This document shows positions 17,642-26,180 of a stretch of 64,000 bases of DNA, piece after piece. This DNA comes from CAWCTD01 sp963798455 (GTDB lineage: Bacteria > Acidobacteriota > Terriglobia > Bryobacterales > Bryobacteraceae), in the NCBI GenBank assembly GCA_963798455.1, contig CAWCTD010000003.1, positions 4,216,001-4,280,000 on the forward strand, written 5' to 3'. Made by a program: the position numbers and the translations under genes. How positions within the stretch are numbered: the stretch's first letter is position 1; each line of letters begins with the position of its first letter. A model generated the notes under the pieces. The model saw nothing but the letters and a program-made list of their open reading frames with translations. It was not told the DNA's origin and ran no database searches.

Positions 17642-17903
17642 GAGAACACATCTTGGCCTTTCCGCCGTAGTTGTGATACACTACGTCTACAGGCAGAAAA
17701 GGCCCACGCCGACTCGCCTGCAAGCTTCGACGGCGTGTTTCTCTTCCCGACTAGATTATCACTTTGCGTGGGGTTGCAACCACCATGCCCCTATCTGTTC
17801 TCTACTTGACGTTCGGTCGAGGTCCCCTTCTCAAGCGACCGGGCTTAGTTAAGCGTCGTCCCGCCTGTGTTTCCGGTGACTTCGGCGTAGGTCAGGCGCT
17901 TGC

Positions 17904-18794
17904 CTACCAGCATCCCGGCAGAATTCCGAGACGGTCGGAGTCGGGCTGGTCCCGATGGTTGTACCGGAAAGCCTGCTCCTCAACGTACCTGAACAGATGG
18001 AAGGGATCGACGCTGATGTAGGTCCCCTTGAGGCCGCGTTTCAGCAGGCTCCAGAAGTTCTCCAGAGTGTTGGTGTGCGCCTTGCCATCCACGTAGGTCT
18101 TGGCGTGATTCACGGGCAGATGGAGGTAGTCTGCCCGCAGGCCGGAGTACGCCTTGGCTTCATCGGTGAACAGGTAGGAGCCGGGAGCGACATGCCGCCG
18201 CACGTTTTCATGGAGAGTGACTTGCTCGGCGTCTTCGATCACAGCCGCCCGTACTTCGCTCCCGCGTGCCAGGATGCCCTGTACGCCGGTCTTTCCGGCA
18301 GTCCCCCCACCTTTACCTTGCAGCAGTCTGGCCTTGCGGCTCTTGTGCGTGTTCTGGGCCTTGTCGCCGACGTAGGTTTCGTCAACCTCAACCTCACCGG
18401 ACAGCTTCCCGCTGGGAGTGTCCTGCATGGCAAGCCGAATGCGGTGGAGGATGAACCACGCTGTCTTCTGCGTCACACCGAGGCTGCGGGAGATCTTATA
18501 GGAACTGACCCCGTTGCGGCAGTTCGCTACCATCCACATGGCGATGAGCCACTTGTCCAGGCTGATCGGGGAATCCTCAAAGATGGTCCCGACCTTTACG
18601 CTGAACTGAGACTTGGCGTGCCGAGTCTTACACTGCCAGACGCGCCGGGAAGGGAGGAAAGTCACATCCTTGGAACCGCAAGTAGGGCAAACGACCCCCT
18701 TGGGCCAGCGCCGTGCGACGAGGAACTTCAGGCAGTTGTCGGGATCGGCAAAATGAAGGATTGCAGCCTGCAATGTATTGATTTCGTTTGCCAT
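17904..18794 (-). CDS. IS1595-family (ISXO2-like) transposase
   Basis: 296 aa. The N-terminal zinc ribbon has CPTCG plus a second pair reduced to a single Cys (WQCKTRHAKSQFSVKVGTIF). A helix-turn-helix follows (GVSSYKISRSLGVTQKTAWF), then the ISXO2-type DDE core: EVEVDETYVG (first Asp), FTDEAKAYSGL (second Asp) and THTNTLENFWSLLKRGLKGTY, with the Asn and Lys typical of the IS1595 family. The ATG at 18794 is only 6 bp downstream of the -10 box, so the message is probably leaderless. It is the presumed mobilising enzyme of the 11441-18843 unit. Confidence 0.92.
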   Translation of the reverse strand: MANEINTLQAAILHFADPDNCLKFLVARRWPKGVVCPTCGSKDVTFLPSRRVWQCKTRHAKSQFSVKVGTIFEDSPISLDKWLIAMWMVANCRNGVSSYKISRSLGVTQKTAWFILHRIRLAMQDTPSGKLSGEVEVDETYVGDKAQNTHKSRKARLLQGKGGGTAGKTGVQGILARGSEVRAAVIEDAEQVTLHENVRRHVAPGSYLFTDEAKAYSGLRADYLHLPVNHAKTYVDGKAHTNTLENFWSLLKRGLKGTYISVDPFHLFRYVEEQAFRYNHRDQPDSDRLGILPGCW

Positions 18795-18800
18795 GATGCA

Positions 18801-18829
18801 ATCATACAGGAGAGGGGCTGATGTGTCAA
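18801..18829 (-). promoter_or_regulatory. Sigma-70 promoter of the transposase, -35 inside the terminal repeat
   Basis: On the lower strand: TTGACA (18829-18824), a 17-bp spacer, TATGAT (18806-18801), then 6 bp to the ATG. Spacing is optimal and only one base differs from consensus. The start site would fall at or next to the ATG, giving a leaderless transcript. Confidence 0.8.
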
Positions 18830-18843
18830 GTATGTTATTGCCA
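18819..18843 (-). repeat. Right terminal inverted repeat of the IS1595-like transposon
   Basis: 25 bp, inverted relative to the left end. It carries the -35 box of the transposase promoter and is followed by the target-site copy CTAATG (18844-18849), which also supplies the ATG of the downstream DUF2442-like gene. Confidence 0.88.
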
Positions 18844-18846
18844 CTA

Positions 18847-19044
18847 ATGTTGCGTGACGTTGTGGAAGTGAGGCCTCTGGAAGGGCAGAAGCTGTTCATA
18901 CGCTTCGAAGATGGGATGCAGGGTGTCGTTGACGTTGCGGAGCGGCAGTCGGGTGTGTACTGGGGGCCGTTACAGAGGGAAATCCTGGTTGACGCGTCTG
19001 AAGAGAGCAGAAGTGTCGCAATGCTAAGATGTGGAAGCGCATAG
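18847..19044 (+). CDS. DUF2442-like small protein, possibly shortened
   Basis: 65 aa. LRDVVEVRPLEGQKLFIRFEDGMQGVVDV matches the start of DUF2442 proteins, which are often encoded next to DUF4160 partners in toxin-antitoxin-like pairs. The usual closing part with a WPNG motif is missing; the last 25 residues are divergent, so the gene may be degraded. Its ATG (18847-18849) lies inside the target duplication of the IS1595-like transposon, so insertion replaced everything upstream but left the coding part whole. No DUF4160 partner is seen beside it. Confidence 0.5.
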   Translation: MLRDVVEVRPLEGQKLFIRFEDGMQGVVDVAERQSGVYWGPLQREILVDASEESRSVAMLRCGSA

Positions 19045-20214
19045 GTGACGCTGATGGCTGCGCCCGAGGGCAATGACGCTGCCCGCCAGCTTCTTCCGGT
19101 AGAAGATGTCTTGGGATTGATTCCGCTGCTCGTCCGCCGTGGATACGAGGTCACCGGCCCGACGGCTCGGGACGGCGCGATCGTATACGATGCCATCGAA
19201 TCCCCCGACGAACTCCCCCGCGGGTGGACTGAAGAGCAGGAAGCCGGCCGCTATCGCCTCACAAGACGCGGCGACAACGCACTGTTCGGCTATACGGTCG
19301 GGCCCCAGAGCTGGAAGAAGTATCTCCATCCTTCGGAGGTACGGCTGTTTTCGTCGAGAGTGGACGGAGAATCGTTTCGGATTCTGAACGATCCGCCGGC
19401 GCGGACCAGGCCCTACGCGTTTCTGGGCGTGCGCGCCTGCGAGCTGGCGGCGATCGCCATCCAGGACCGCGTCCTGCTAAGGGACCGTTACGCGGACGGC
19501 ATTTACCAGGCGCGGCGCGACGGCCTATTCATCATGGCGGTCAACTGCACACAGGCTTCGCCGACCTGTTTTTGCGCGTCCATGGGAACCGGGCCGCGCG
19601 TGAATTCCGGCTATGATCTTGCCGTGACCGAGCTGGTCCGGCCGGAGAACCATGTATTCCTGGTTCAGGCGGGCAGCCCGCTGGGCGCGGAACTCCTTGG
19701 GGAACTTGGCGCGCGCGAGGCCCCGGAGCAGCTTTGCATGGAAGCCGATGCTGCCATCGCAACCGCCGCCTGCCAGGTGCGCCGCCTCGACAACACCGGC
19801 ATACGCGATCTGCTCTACGGTAACTTTGAGCACCCACGCTGGGATGACGCGGCGCGCCGGTGTCTGAGCTGTACGAATTGCACAATCGTCTGTCCAACTT
19901 GTTTCTGCACGACCGTGGAGGACACAAGTGATGTCGCCGGCGAGTGCGCCGAGAGATGGCGGCGCTGGGATTCCTGCTTCACCCAGAGCTTCTCATACAT
20001 CCATGGAGGCAGCGTCCGGTCGTCTTCCCGCTCGCGTTACCGCCAGTGGCTGACTCATAAGCTGGCATCCTGGATCGACCAGTTCGGAACGTCGGGCTGT
20101 GTCGGATGCGGCCGGTGCATTACCTGGTGTCCGGCGGGCATCGACATCACCGAGGAAGTGCGCGCAATCCGCGAATCCATCCTCCCGGCGCCGGCGGGCG
20201 GAAGAGGAGATTGA
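19045..20214 (+). CDS. hydB: Group 3b [NiFe] hydrogenase, beta (iron-sulfur) subunit
   Basis: 389 aa, resembling sulfhydrogenase beta / anaerobic sulfite reductase A-type proteins. It carries electrons between the hydrogenase small subunit and the flavin subunit. Two C-terminal 4Fe-4S sites are visible: CLSCTNCTIVCPTCFC (from residue 273) and CVGCGRCITWCPAGID (from residue 352), plus TCFCASMGTGP earlier. The start is GTG at 19045 or ATG at 19054. It is the first gene of a five-gene operon with very short gaps, and no signal peptide is present, so the complex is cytoplasmic. Confidence 0.88.
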   Translation: MTLMAAPEGNDAARQLLPVEDVLGLIPLLVRRGYEVTGPTARDGAIVYDAIESPDELPRGWTEEQEAGRYRLTRRGDNALFGYTVGPQSWKKYLHPSEVRLFSSRVDGESFRILNDPPARTRPYAFLGVRACELAAIAIQDRVLLRDRYADGIYQARRDGLFIMAVNCTQASPTCFCASMGTGPRVNSGYDLAVTELVRPENHVFLVQAGSPLGAELLGELGAREAPEQLCMEADAAIATAACQVRRLDNTGIRDLLYGNFEHPRWDDAARRCLSCTNCTIVCPTCFCTTVEDTSDVAGECAERWRRWDSCFTQSFSYIHGGSVRSSSRSRYRQWLTHKLASWIDQFGTSGCVGCGRCITWCPAGIDITEEVRAIRESILPAPAGGRGD

Positions 20215-20215
20215 A

Positions 20216-20674
20216 ATGGAAACTCTTGAACGCATCCTGGCACAGCATCCCTTCTTTGTGGGCCTGAACCCCCAATATACGAGCCTGCTGGTAGGTTGCG
20301 CTTCGAACGTCCGGTTCGAGCCGGGCGCCTATGTTTTTCGCGAGGGTGAAGAAGCCAATGAGTTCTACCTGGTTCGAGAGGGGAGGCTCACAGTCGAGGT
20401 TCGCGCGCCGCAGCGCCAGCCCCTGATTGTCGAGACCTTGGGAGAGGGCGACATTCTCGGCTGGTCGTGGCTCATCCCGCCTTATCAATGGCGCTTCGAC
20501 GCGCGGGCGACCCAGCGCACGCGCGCGCTCGCGCTCGACGGGAAGTGCCTGCGGAACAAGTGCGAGGAGAATCATGACCTGGGGTACGAGATCCTGAAAC
20601 GATTCGCCCACATTGTCGATCGCCGCCTGGAAGCGATGCGGTTTCAACTGGTGGACGTGTACGCTGCCGGATAA
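20216..20674 (+). CDS. Cyclic-nucleotide-binding domain protein in the hydrogenase operon
   Basis: 152 aa made up almost wholly of one cNMP-binding (CAP-like) beta-roll: FFVGLNPQYTSLLVGCASNVRF-type helix, then FEPGAYVFREGEEANEFYLV, REGRLTVEV and GEGDILGWSWLIPP, closed by a helical tail. No DNA-binding helix-turn-helix follows, so it is not a CRP-type transcription factor. The ATG is 1 bp after the hydB stop, with AAGAGGAGA just upstream. Its place between beta and gamma subunits suggests a regulatory or structural partner of the hydrogenase (inference). The phosphate-binding RxA motif of true cAMP binders is not obvious. Confidence 0.8.
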   Translation: METLERILAQHPFFVGLNPQYTSLLVGCASNVRFEPGAYVFREGEEANEFYLVREGRLTVEVRAPQRQPLIVETLGEGDILGWSWLIPPYQWRFDARATQRTRALALDGKCLRNKCEENHDLGYEILKRFAHIVDRRLEAMRFQLVDVYAAG

Positions 20675-20693
20675 GAGCAGGAAACCAGGCAAC

Positions 20694-21530
20694 ATGACCG
20701 CGCCAACCGTCCATCCCATGATTCCGGCGACCTATCGGGTCGGCCGAATACGGAAGGAGACGCACGACACGGTTACCCTGGCAGCGGCGCCCGTGGAAGG
20801 CGAAACCCATCCTTTCGCCCCCGGGCAGTTCAGCATGCTTTGGGTGTTCGGAGTGGGCGAATTGCCCATTTCGGTCAGCGGGGATCCCGGCGAGAGGCAG
20901 GAGCTCGTGTACACGGTCAGATCGGTCGGACGTGCGACACACGCGTTGGTGAGCCGTAAGCCGGGCGAGCCGCTGGGAGTGCGCGGCCCGTTCGGCTCCT
21001 CCTGGCCGCTGGAACGGTCAAAGGCCCGGGATGTGCTGATCGTGGCCGGCGGCATCGGCCTGGCCCCGCTGCGCCCCGTGATCTACCACGTGCTGCGCCA
21101 TCGGCAGAGCTACGGGAGGCTCGTTGTCCTCTACGGCGCGCGCACCCCGAGGGACGTTCTTTATCGTAAGGAACTGGCCGGCTGGGCCCGCCAGGCGGAC
21201 ACCCGCGTGCTTACCACGGTCGACTCCGGTGGTCTGAACTGGCGGGGGCATGTGGGCGTGGTCACCACGCTGTTCCGCTTCACCCGTCTGGAGCCGCGCC
21301 GAACCGTAGCCATGGTTTGCGGACCTGAGATCATGATGCGATTCGCCATCCGAGAGTTGACCGCGCGCGGGTTCGACGACTCCGATATCTATCTCTCCCT
21401 GGAGCGCAACATGAAGTGTGCGGTCGGGTCCTGTGGTCATTGCCAGTACGGACCCTACTACGTCTGCAAGGACGGCCCGGTGTTCAGTTACGAGCGGGTG
21501 CGGCAGTGGTTGGGGAAGCATGAACTCTGA
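20694..21530 (+). CDS. hydG: Group 3b [NiFe] hydrogenase, gamma (FAD/NAD(P)) subunit
   Basis: 278 aa of the ferredoxin-NADP reductase fold with a 2Fe-2S site, as in sulfhydrogenase gamma and dihydroorotate dehydrogenase B (PyrK). The FAD domain shows HPFAPGQFSMLWVFGVGELPISVS; the nucleotide domain starts DVLIVAGGIGLAPLRP. The C-terminal cluster motif is CAVGSCGHCQYGPYYVC (C-x4-C-x2-C-x8-C). It transfers electrons between NAD(P)H and the hydrogenase. The start ATG at 20694 is preceded by a weak site; the stop overlaps the next gene by 11 bp. Confidence 0.9.
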   Translation: MTAPTVHPMIPATYRVGRIRKETHDTVTLAAAPVEGETHPFAPGQFSMLWVFGVGELPISVSGDPGERQELVYTVRSVGRATHALVSRKPGEPLGVRGPFGSSWPLERSKARDVLIVAGGIGLAPLRPVIYHVLRHRQSYGRLVVLYGARTPRDVLYRKELAGWARQADTRVLTTVDSGGLNWRGHVGVVTTLFRFTRLEPRRTVAMVCGPEIMMRFAIRELTARGFDDSDIYLSLERNMKCAVGSCGHCQYGPYYVCKDGPVFSYERVRQWLGKHEL

Positions 21531-22308
21531 GAAGAGAACCAAGCCGCGGATCGCGGTGTTCAAGTTCGCCTCCTGTGACGGCTGCCAGCTCAGCCTGCTC
21601 GACGCCGAGGATGAGCTGCTGGCAGTGGCGGACGCGGTAGACATCGCCTGCTTTCCCGAGGCAACCAGCGTGATGCTCAGAGGCCCTTACGATGTGGGCT
21701 TGGTGGAAGGCTCGATCACGACACATCACGACGCCGAACGCATCCAGAAGATCCGGCGCCAGTGCCGCACGCTGGTCGCCATCGGGGCGTGTGCAACGGC
21801 GGGAGGGATACAAGCCCTGCGGAATTGGAAGGACGTTGGCGAGTTCGTAAGGGCCGTCTACCCCCGGCCGGAGTACATCAACACTCTGGAGCTTTCGACT
21901 CCCATCGCGGAGCATGTGCCGGTTGACCTTGAACTGCGAGGGTGCCCGATCAACAAGAAGCATTTGATCGAAGTCATCAGTGCGGTCATCGTCGGCCGCA
22001 AGCCGAGCATCCCGACGCACAGCGTCTGCCTTGAGTGCAAGAGGAACGGGAACGTGTGCGTCGAGGTGGCGCTCGGCATCCCCTGTCTTGGTCCCGCGAC
22101 CCAGGCCGGTTGCGGCGCGCTCTGCCCCAGCTACTCCCGCGGCTGCTATGGCTGCTTCGGGCCGATGGAATCTCCCAACACGGGGTCGCTCTCACACCAG
22201 TTCAGGATTCTGGGACAGGACGCGGAAGACACCATGCGCGCCTGGCGGGGGTTCAATGCCTGGGCCTGGCAGTTCCGCCAGGCCAGCGAGGAAAGCGAAA
22301 GAGGATGA
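21520..22308 (+). CDS. hydD: Group 3b [NiFe] hydrogenase, small (delta) subunit
   Basis: 262 aa without Tat signal, typical of cytoplasmic group 3 enzymes. It has the proximal cluster motif FASCDGCQLSLLD (CxxC), GACATAGGI, LELRGCPINKK, and a C-terminal region rich in Cys (CLECKRNGNVCVEVALGIPCLGPATQ... CGALCPSYSRGCYGCFGP) for two further clusters. It relays electrons from the NiFe site to the beta and gamma subunits. The ATG at 21520 lies within the 3' end of hydG and its TGA overlaps the large-subunit ATG (ATGA), so the subunits are translationally coupled. Confidence 0.92.
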   Translation: MNSEKRTKPRIAVFKFASCDGCQLSLLDAEDELLAVADAVDIACFPEATSVMLRGPYDVGLVEGSITTHHDAERIQKIRRQCRTLVAIGACATAGGIQALRNWKDVGEFVRAVYPRPEYINTLELSTPIAEHVPVDLELRGCPINKKHLIEVISAVIVGRKPSIPTHSVCLECKRNGNVCVEVALGIPCLGPATQAGCGALCPSYSRGCYGCFGPMESPNTGSLSHQFRILGQDAEDTMRAWRGFNAWAWQFRQASEESERG

Positions 22309-23600
22309 CCCAGGGAACGCGCACCATCAAAGTCGACTACCTGGCACGAGTGGAAGGGGAAGGCGCCCTCTACGTCAAGCTGAAGGGCGACCGGGTACAG
22401 GACGTCCGATTCAAGATCTTCGAGCCGCCGCGATTGTTCGAAGCGTTCCTGCGCGGGCGGCATTTCTCGGAAGCTCCGGACATCACCTCGCGGATTTGCG
22501 GGATCTGCCCCGTGGCCTATCAGATGAGCGCGGTGCATGCGATGGAGCGCGCGCTGGCCGTCGAGATCGATCCGGCCGTGCGCCTGCTCCGCCGGCTGTT
22601 CTACTGCGGCGAGTGGATCGAGAGTCACGCACTGCACGTATTCCTGCTGCACGCGCCGGATTTCCTCGGCTATCCCGACGCGATCCGGATGGCACGCGAT
22701 CACCGGGATCTGGTCGAGACGGGCCTCCGCCTGAAGAAGACCGGCAACCGCATCGTCGCGCTGTTGGGCGGGCGCGAGATTCATCCGATCTCGGCCGCGG
22801 TGGGCGGTTTCTACAAGGTTCCGCGGAAGTGTGACCTGAAGGCTTTGGTCGACGACCTGAAGTGGGCGCTGGACGCGTCCATGAAGACGGCGCTGCGCGT
22901 TGCGGCTTTTGATTTTCCCGATTTCGAGGAAGACTACGAGTTCGTGGCGCTGCGTCATCCTACCGAGTACCCTTTCAACGAAGGGAGGATCGCATCCAAC
23001 AGGGGTCTCGATATCGACGCCGCCGAGTTCGAAGATCGGTTCAAAGAGCAGCAGGTAGCGTACTCCAACGCGCTTCAGGCGTTGATAGTCGGCCGGGGCT
23101 GTTACCTGGCCGGCCCGCTCGCCCGCTTCAACCTCAACTTCGATCGTCTGCCCGCCGTCGCCCGGGAGACGGCCCGTGACTGCGGCCTCACGGTCCCTTG
23201 CCGGAATCCGTTTCGCAGCATCGTGGTACGGGCGATCGAGATCGTATTCGCCTGCCACGAGGCGTTGCGTGTGATTGAGGATTATGAACCCCCAGCCGAG
23301 TCCCGTGCCGCGGTAACGGCGCGCTCCGCCACGGGCCAGGCCGCGACGGAAGCGCCCCGCGGCTTGCTCTACCACCGCTACCAGATCGACGGCGACGGAC
23401 GTATCCTGGCCGCGAGGATCGTTCCGCCGACCTCGCAGAACCAGAAGCGGATCGAAGATGACCTGCGGGATCTCCTGCCCCAGTTGGTGGACTTGTCCAC
23501 GGAAGAGATAACGCTGCGTTGCGAGCAGGCGATCCGGAACTACGACCCGTGTATTTCTTGTGCGACCCACTTCTTGCGGCTCGCCTTGGACTGCGAGTAA
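22305..23600 (+). CDS. hydA: Group 3b [NiFe] hydrogenase, large (alpha) subunit
   Basis: 431 aa. The NiFe-binding motifs are complete: L1 RICGICPVAYQMSAVHAMER near residue 64 and L2 DPCISCATHFLRL near the C-terminus. Only nine residues follow the motif His, a short tail as in other group 3b enzymes. The enzyme interconverts H2 and NAD(P)H in the cytoplasm; some relatives also reduce sulfur. No maturation protease or hyp gene occurs nearby, so these must lie elsewhere. It is the last gene of the operon; comEC begins 78 bp on. Confidence 0.94.
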   Translation: MTQGTRTIKVDYLARVEGEGALYVKLKGDRVQDVRFKIFEPPRLFEAFLRGRHFSEAPDITSRICGICPVAYQMSAVHAMERALAVEIDPAVRLLRRLFYCGEWIESHALHVFLLHAPDFLGYPDAIRMARDHRDLVETGLRLKKTGNRIVALLGGREIHPISAAVGGFYKVPRKCDLKALVDDLKWALDASMKTALRVAAFDFPDFEEDYEFVALRHPTEYPFNEGRIASNRGLDIDAAEFEDRFKEQQVAYSNALQALIVGRGCYLAGPLARFNLNFDRLPAVARETARDCGLTVPCRNPFRSIVVRAIEIVFACHEALRVIEDYEPPAESRAAVTARSATGQAATEAPRGLLYHRYQIDGDGRILAARIVPPTSQNQKRIEDDLRDLLPQLVDLSTEEITLRCEQAIRNYDPCISCATHFLRLALDCE

Positions 23601-23678
23601 CTAATCGGAATCGAAGTCCACACGCACAATCGATAGAGAGGCGCGGCGGGGCCAAAGCCACTACTTCTCTAGGGGAAC

Positions 23679-26180
23679 TTGCGTCATCCGTTACTCGTGC
23701 CGGCGGTTTCTCTTGCCGCGGGGATCGCAGCCGGCCGGTTCGTCGATTTCGGGAGCCGGGAACTCACTACCATCATCGTTGCCTTTCTGGCGCTGGCCGC
23801 CGTGTCCCGCCTGGTGCGCGCGCCTCGCCTGACGCACGTCTGCCTGTGGTTCGCAATGTTGTTCACCGGTGTCCTGGTGGAACTGGTCCACCGCCCTGGT
23901 CCCCCACCGGAAATCGATCGGCGGCCTAGGGAGATCATGCTGCTGGCGGGCTGCGTGGTGGCGCCGCCCTCCCTGTTCCCGAACCATGAGCAGTTCGTGC
24001 TGGAACTCGATCCGGGCGCCCGCGCCCGCGTGAGCCTGTACCCAAGGCCAGGCGAACAGCCTCCCACCCTCGAATACGGCCAGAGAGTCGAACTCGAGGC
24101 CAGGTTGCGCCGCCCTCGCAACTTCGGTAATCCCGGCGCTTTCGACTACGCCGGCTACCTGGCACGCCAGCAGGTTTACTGGACCGCCTCGGCTGGGGCC
24201 AGGTCGAACCTGAAAGTCCTACCAGGGCAATGCGGCACCTGGATGGGCCGGCTGATTTTCGGCCTGCGCACGACTGCCCTGGACCGGCTGGAGCGGCTCT
24301 ACGCCGGCAAGCCCTACCAGACAGGCATGATGCAGGCCCTTCTGATCGGCGAGAGCTCGAAGGTCGACCAAAGCTGGACCGATCAGTACCGCTTGACTGG
24401 CACATATCACGCACTGGTCATCTCCGGCATGCACTTGACCGCGCTGACGGCGATCATCTTCCTGGTCTTTCGACTCCTGCCGCTGGGGCAGATGACGCCG
24501 CTCGTCGCCGCCACCGCCTGCTCCTGGGTCTACACCATGGTCACCGGCTGGCAGACTCCCGTCGTGCGGTCGGCTGCCGGGTTGACTCTGTTCCTGGTCG
24601 CGCGCTACTTCTACCGCCGGCAACGACTGCTGAACATGCTGGCCGCCGTCGCGATCGGATTCCTGGTGTTGGATCCCTACCAGTTGTTCGAGGCCAGCTT
24701 CCAGCTTTCCTTCCTTTGCATCGTCGCCCTCGCTGCCCTGGCCGTGCCGGTCCTGGAGGCGACCTCGGTTCCCTTCGTGCGCGCGCTCTCCGCGCTGGAG
24801 GACCGGGACCGGGATCTCCACTTTCCGCCCCGCACCGCGGCGTTTCGCGTGGAACTGCGCCTGGTGGGGGAGACGGTGTCGTTGTGGACCCGAATCCCGG
24901 AGCGCTGGCTGCTGCGGGCAGGCGCGGCCGTCCTGCGGGCCGTCTTCTATTTTTACGAATTGGCGGTCATTTCGGCATCTGTGCAGGTGGGGCTGGCGCT
25001 GCCCATGGCCGTCTACTTTCACCGCGTTTCGTTCTCAGGGGTGTCGGCCAACATGGCCGTGGTGCCCCTGCTGTCCCTGGCGGTGCCGACAGGATTTCTG
25101 GGGGTGTTTACCCGGTGGAAGTGGGCGGCAGGGTTGGCCGGGTGGCTGCTCGGCCTTTCCAAAAGGGTGGTCGATTGCCACGCGGGATGGGAGCCGGCCT
25201 GGCGGATTCCGAATCCGCCTCTGTGGCTCGGTCTCTGTCTCTCAGCCTCGTTGGTTCTGCTGGCATTGTCCGCGCGGTGGCCGGTCCGCTGGCGATGGTT
25301 GCCGGGGTCGGCCGCCGCCCTCTTTCTGGGGCTCCTGCTGTGCCACCCGTTCCCCCCTCAGGTCCAGCCGGGCGTGCTGGAGTTCACCGCCATCGACGTT
25401 GGCCAGGGAGACGCATTCTTCATCGCCTTCCCCGACGGCAAACTCATGCTGCTGGACGCCGGAGGCTTCCCCTCCTACAACGGACGCCAGACCAATCTCG
25501 ACACCGGCGAGGACGTGGTGTCCCCTTACCTGTGGACCCGCTCGATCAAGCGGCTCGACATCGTCGCCGTTTCCCACCTCCATGAAGACCATGCGGGAGG
25601 CATACCTGCCATTCTTCGCAACTTCCATCCCAAGGAGGTCTGGACCGGAGCCCTGCCGCGATCGAGTGAGGCAAGGCGCCTCGTGGAGTTGGCAAGTCAA
25701 GGTGGCTCACGATTGAGGAGGATGGCCGGGGGAGAGCAGTTTGATTACGGAGGCAGCCGGATTTCGATTCTGGCGCCACCGTCAGATGATTTCCCCGCGG
25801 ATAGCATCACGGATCAAGATTCACTGGTGCTGCGGGTGCAATTCGGAAATCGTTCGATTCTGCTGACGGGCGATATGGAGCCAAGAATCGAGCAGGAGCT
25901 GACGGAACGCCACCTGTTTCCCGCAACCGACATTCTGAAGGTCCCGCACCATGGCAGCCGGAAATCCACCTTGGATGGGATGCTGGAGGAGCTACGCCCT
26001 GTTTTCGGCGTGATTGGCGTGGGCGCTGACAATTCCTACAACCATCCACACAAAGAGGTTCTCGACCGGCTTCAGGCCTGGCATACGACCCCGCTCAGAA
26101 CGGATCTGCTGGGATTGATCCGGATTCGCACGGATGGCCGCCGCCTCGATGTGGAAACGGGGAGCGGGCCCGGGCGATAG
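23679..26180 (+). CDS. comEC: ComEC/Rec2-family DNA uptake channel protein
   Basis: An 833-aa full-length ComEC. N-terminal membrane segments and an OB-like periplasmic domain (DUF4131) come first; the Competence domain follows with LLIGESSKVDQSWTDQYRLTG and HALVISGMHLTALTA and several helices. From residue ~560 a metallo-beta-lactamase domain carries DVGQGDAFFI, HLHEDHAGG (residue 633), LTGDMEP and KVPHHGSRKS. These proteins move single-stranded DNA across the inner membrane, and the last domain is thought to degrade the other strand. The TTG start at 23679 has AGGGGAA at 23671. Confidence 0.94.
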   Translation: MRHPLLVPAVSLAAGIAAGRFVDFGSRELTTIIVAFLALAAVSRLVRAPRLTHVCLWFAMLFTGVLVELVHRPGPPPEIDRRPREIMLLAGCVVAPPSLFPNHEQFVLELDPGARARVSLYPRPGEQPPTLEYGQRVELEARLRRPRNFGNPGAFDYAGYLARQQVYWTASAGARSNLKVLPGQCGTWMGRLIFGLRTTALDRLERLYAGKPYQTGMMQALLIGESSKVDQSWTDQYRLTGTYHALVISGMHLTALTAIIFLVFRLLPLGQMTPLVAATACSWVYTMVTGWQTPVVRSAAGLTLFLVARYFYRRQRLLNMLAAVAIGFLVLDPYQLFEASFQLSFLCIVALAALAVPVLEATSVPFVRALSALEDRDRDLHFPPRTAAFRVELRLVGETVSLWTRIPERWLLRAGAAVLRAVFYFYELAVISASVQVGLALPMAVYFHRVSFSGVSANMAVVPLLSLAVPTGFLGVFTRWKWAAGLAGWLLGLSKRVVDCHAGWEPAWRIPNPPLWLGLCLSASLVLLALSARWPVRWRWLPGSAAALFLGLLLCHPFPPQVQPGVLEFTAIDVGQGDAFFIAFPDGKLMLLDAGGFPSYNGRQTNLDTGEDVVSPYLWTRSIKRLDIVAVSHLHEDHAGGIPAILRNFHPKEVWTGALPRSSEARRLVELASQGGSRLRRMAGGEQFDYGGSRISILAPPSDDFPADSITDQDSLVLRVQFGNRSILLTGDMEPRIEQELTERHLFPATDILKVPHHGSRKSTLDGMLEELRPVFGVIGVGADNSYNHPHKEVLDRLQAWHTTPLRTDLLGLIRIRTDGRRLDVETGSGPGR

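Larger units (their letters stand above)
11441..18843. mobile_element. IS1595-family-like transposon with passenger genes
   Basis: The unit is bounded by 25-bp inverted repeats (11441-11465 and 18819-18843, one mismatch). The direct repeat CTAATG lies just outside both ends (11435-11440 and 18844-18849), extendable to ACTAATG if the right end is set one base in. The only transposase of its own is the ISXO2/IS1595-type gene at the right end. Between the ends lie passenger genes: HEPN-like protein, methyltransferase-nuclease, a 57-aa protein and a divergent membrane/beta-protein pair, visibly lower in GC than the flanks. An IS21-family element is nested inside. IS1595-family members carrying passenger genes are known, but the exact 8-bp target duplication usual for the family is not seen (6-7 bp here). 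Confidence 0.8.

Noticed and set aside
16914..17723. 269-codon version of the small beta-rich gene
   Set aside because: The first 169 codons overlap the membrane-protein gene in another frame; the 100-aa version starts at a proper ATG 2 bp after it.
17642..17903. Extra cargo gene between the membrane protein and the transposase
   Set aside because: Frames here are short and lack start signals; I see nothing convincing in this 262-bp gap.
22146..23570. 474-codon minus-strand frame opposite the hydrogenase large subunit
   Set aside because: Shadow frame; the plus strand has both NiFe-binding motifs.
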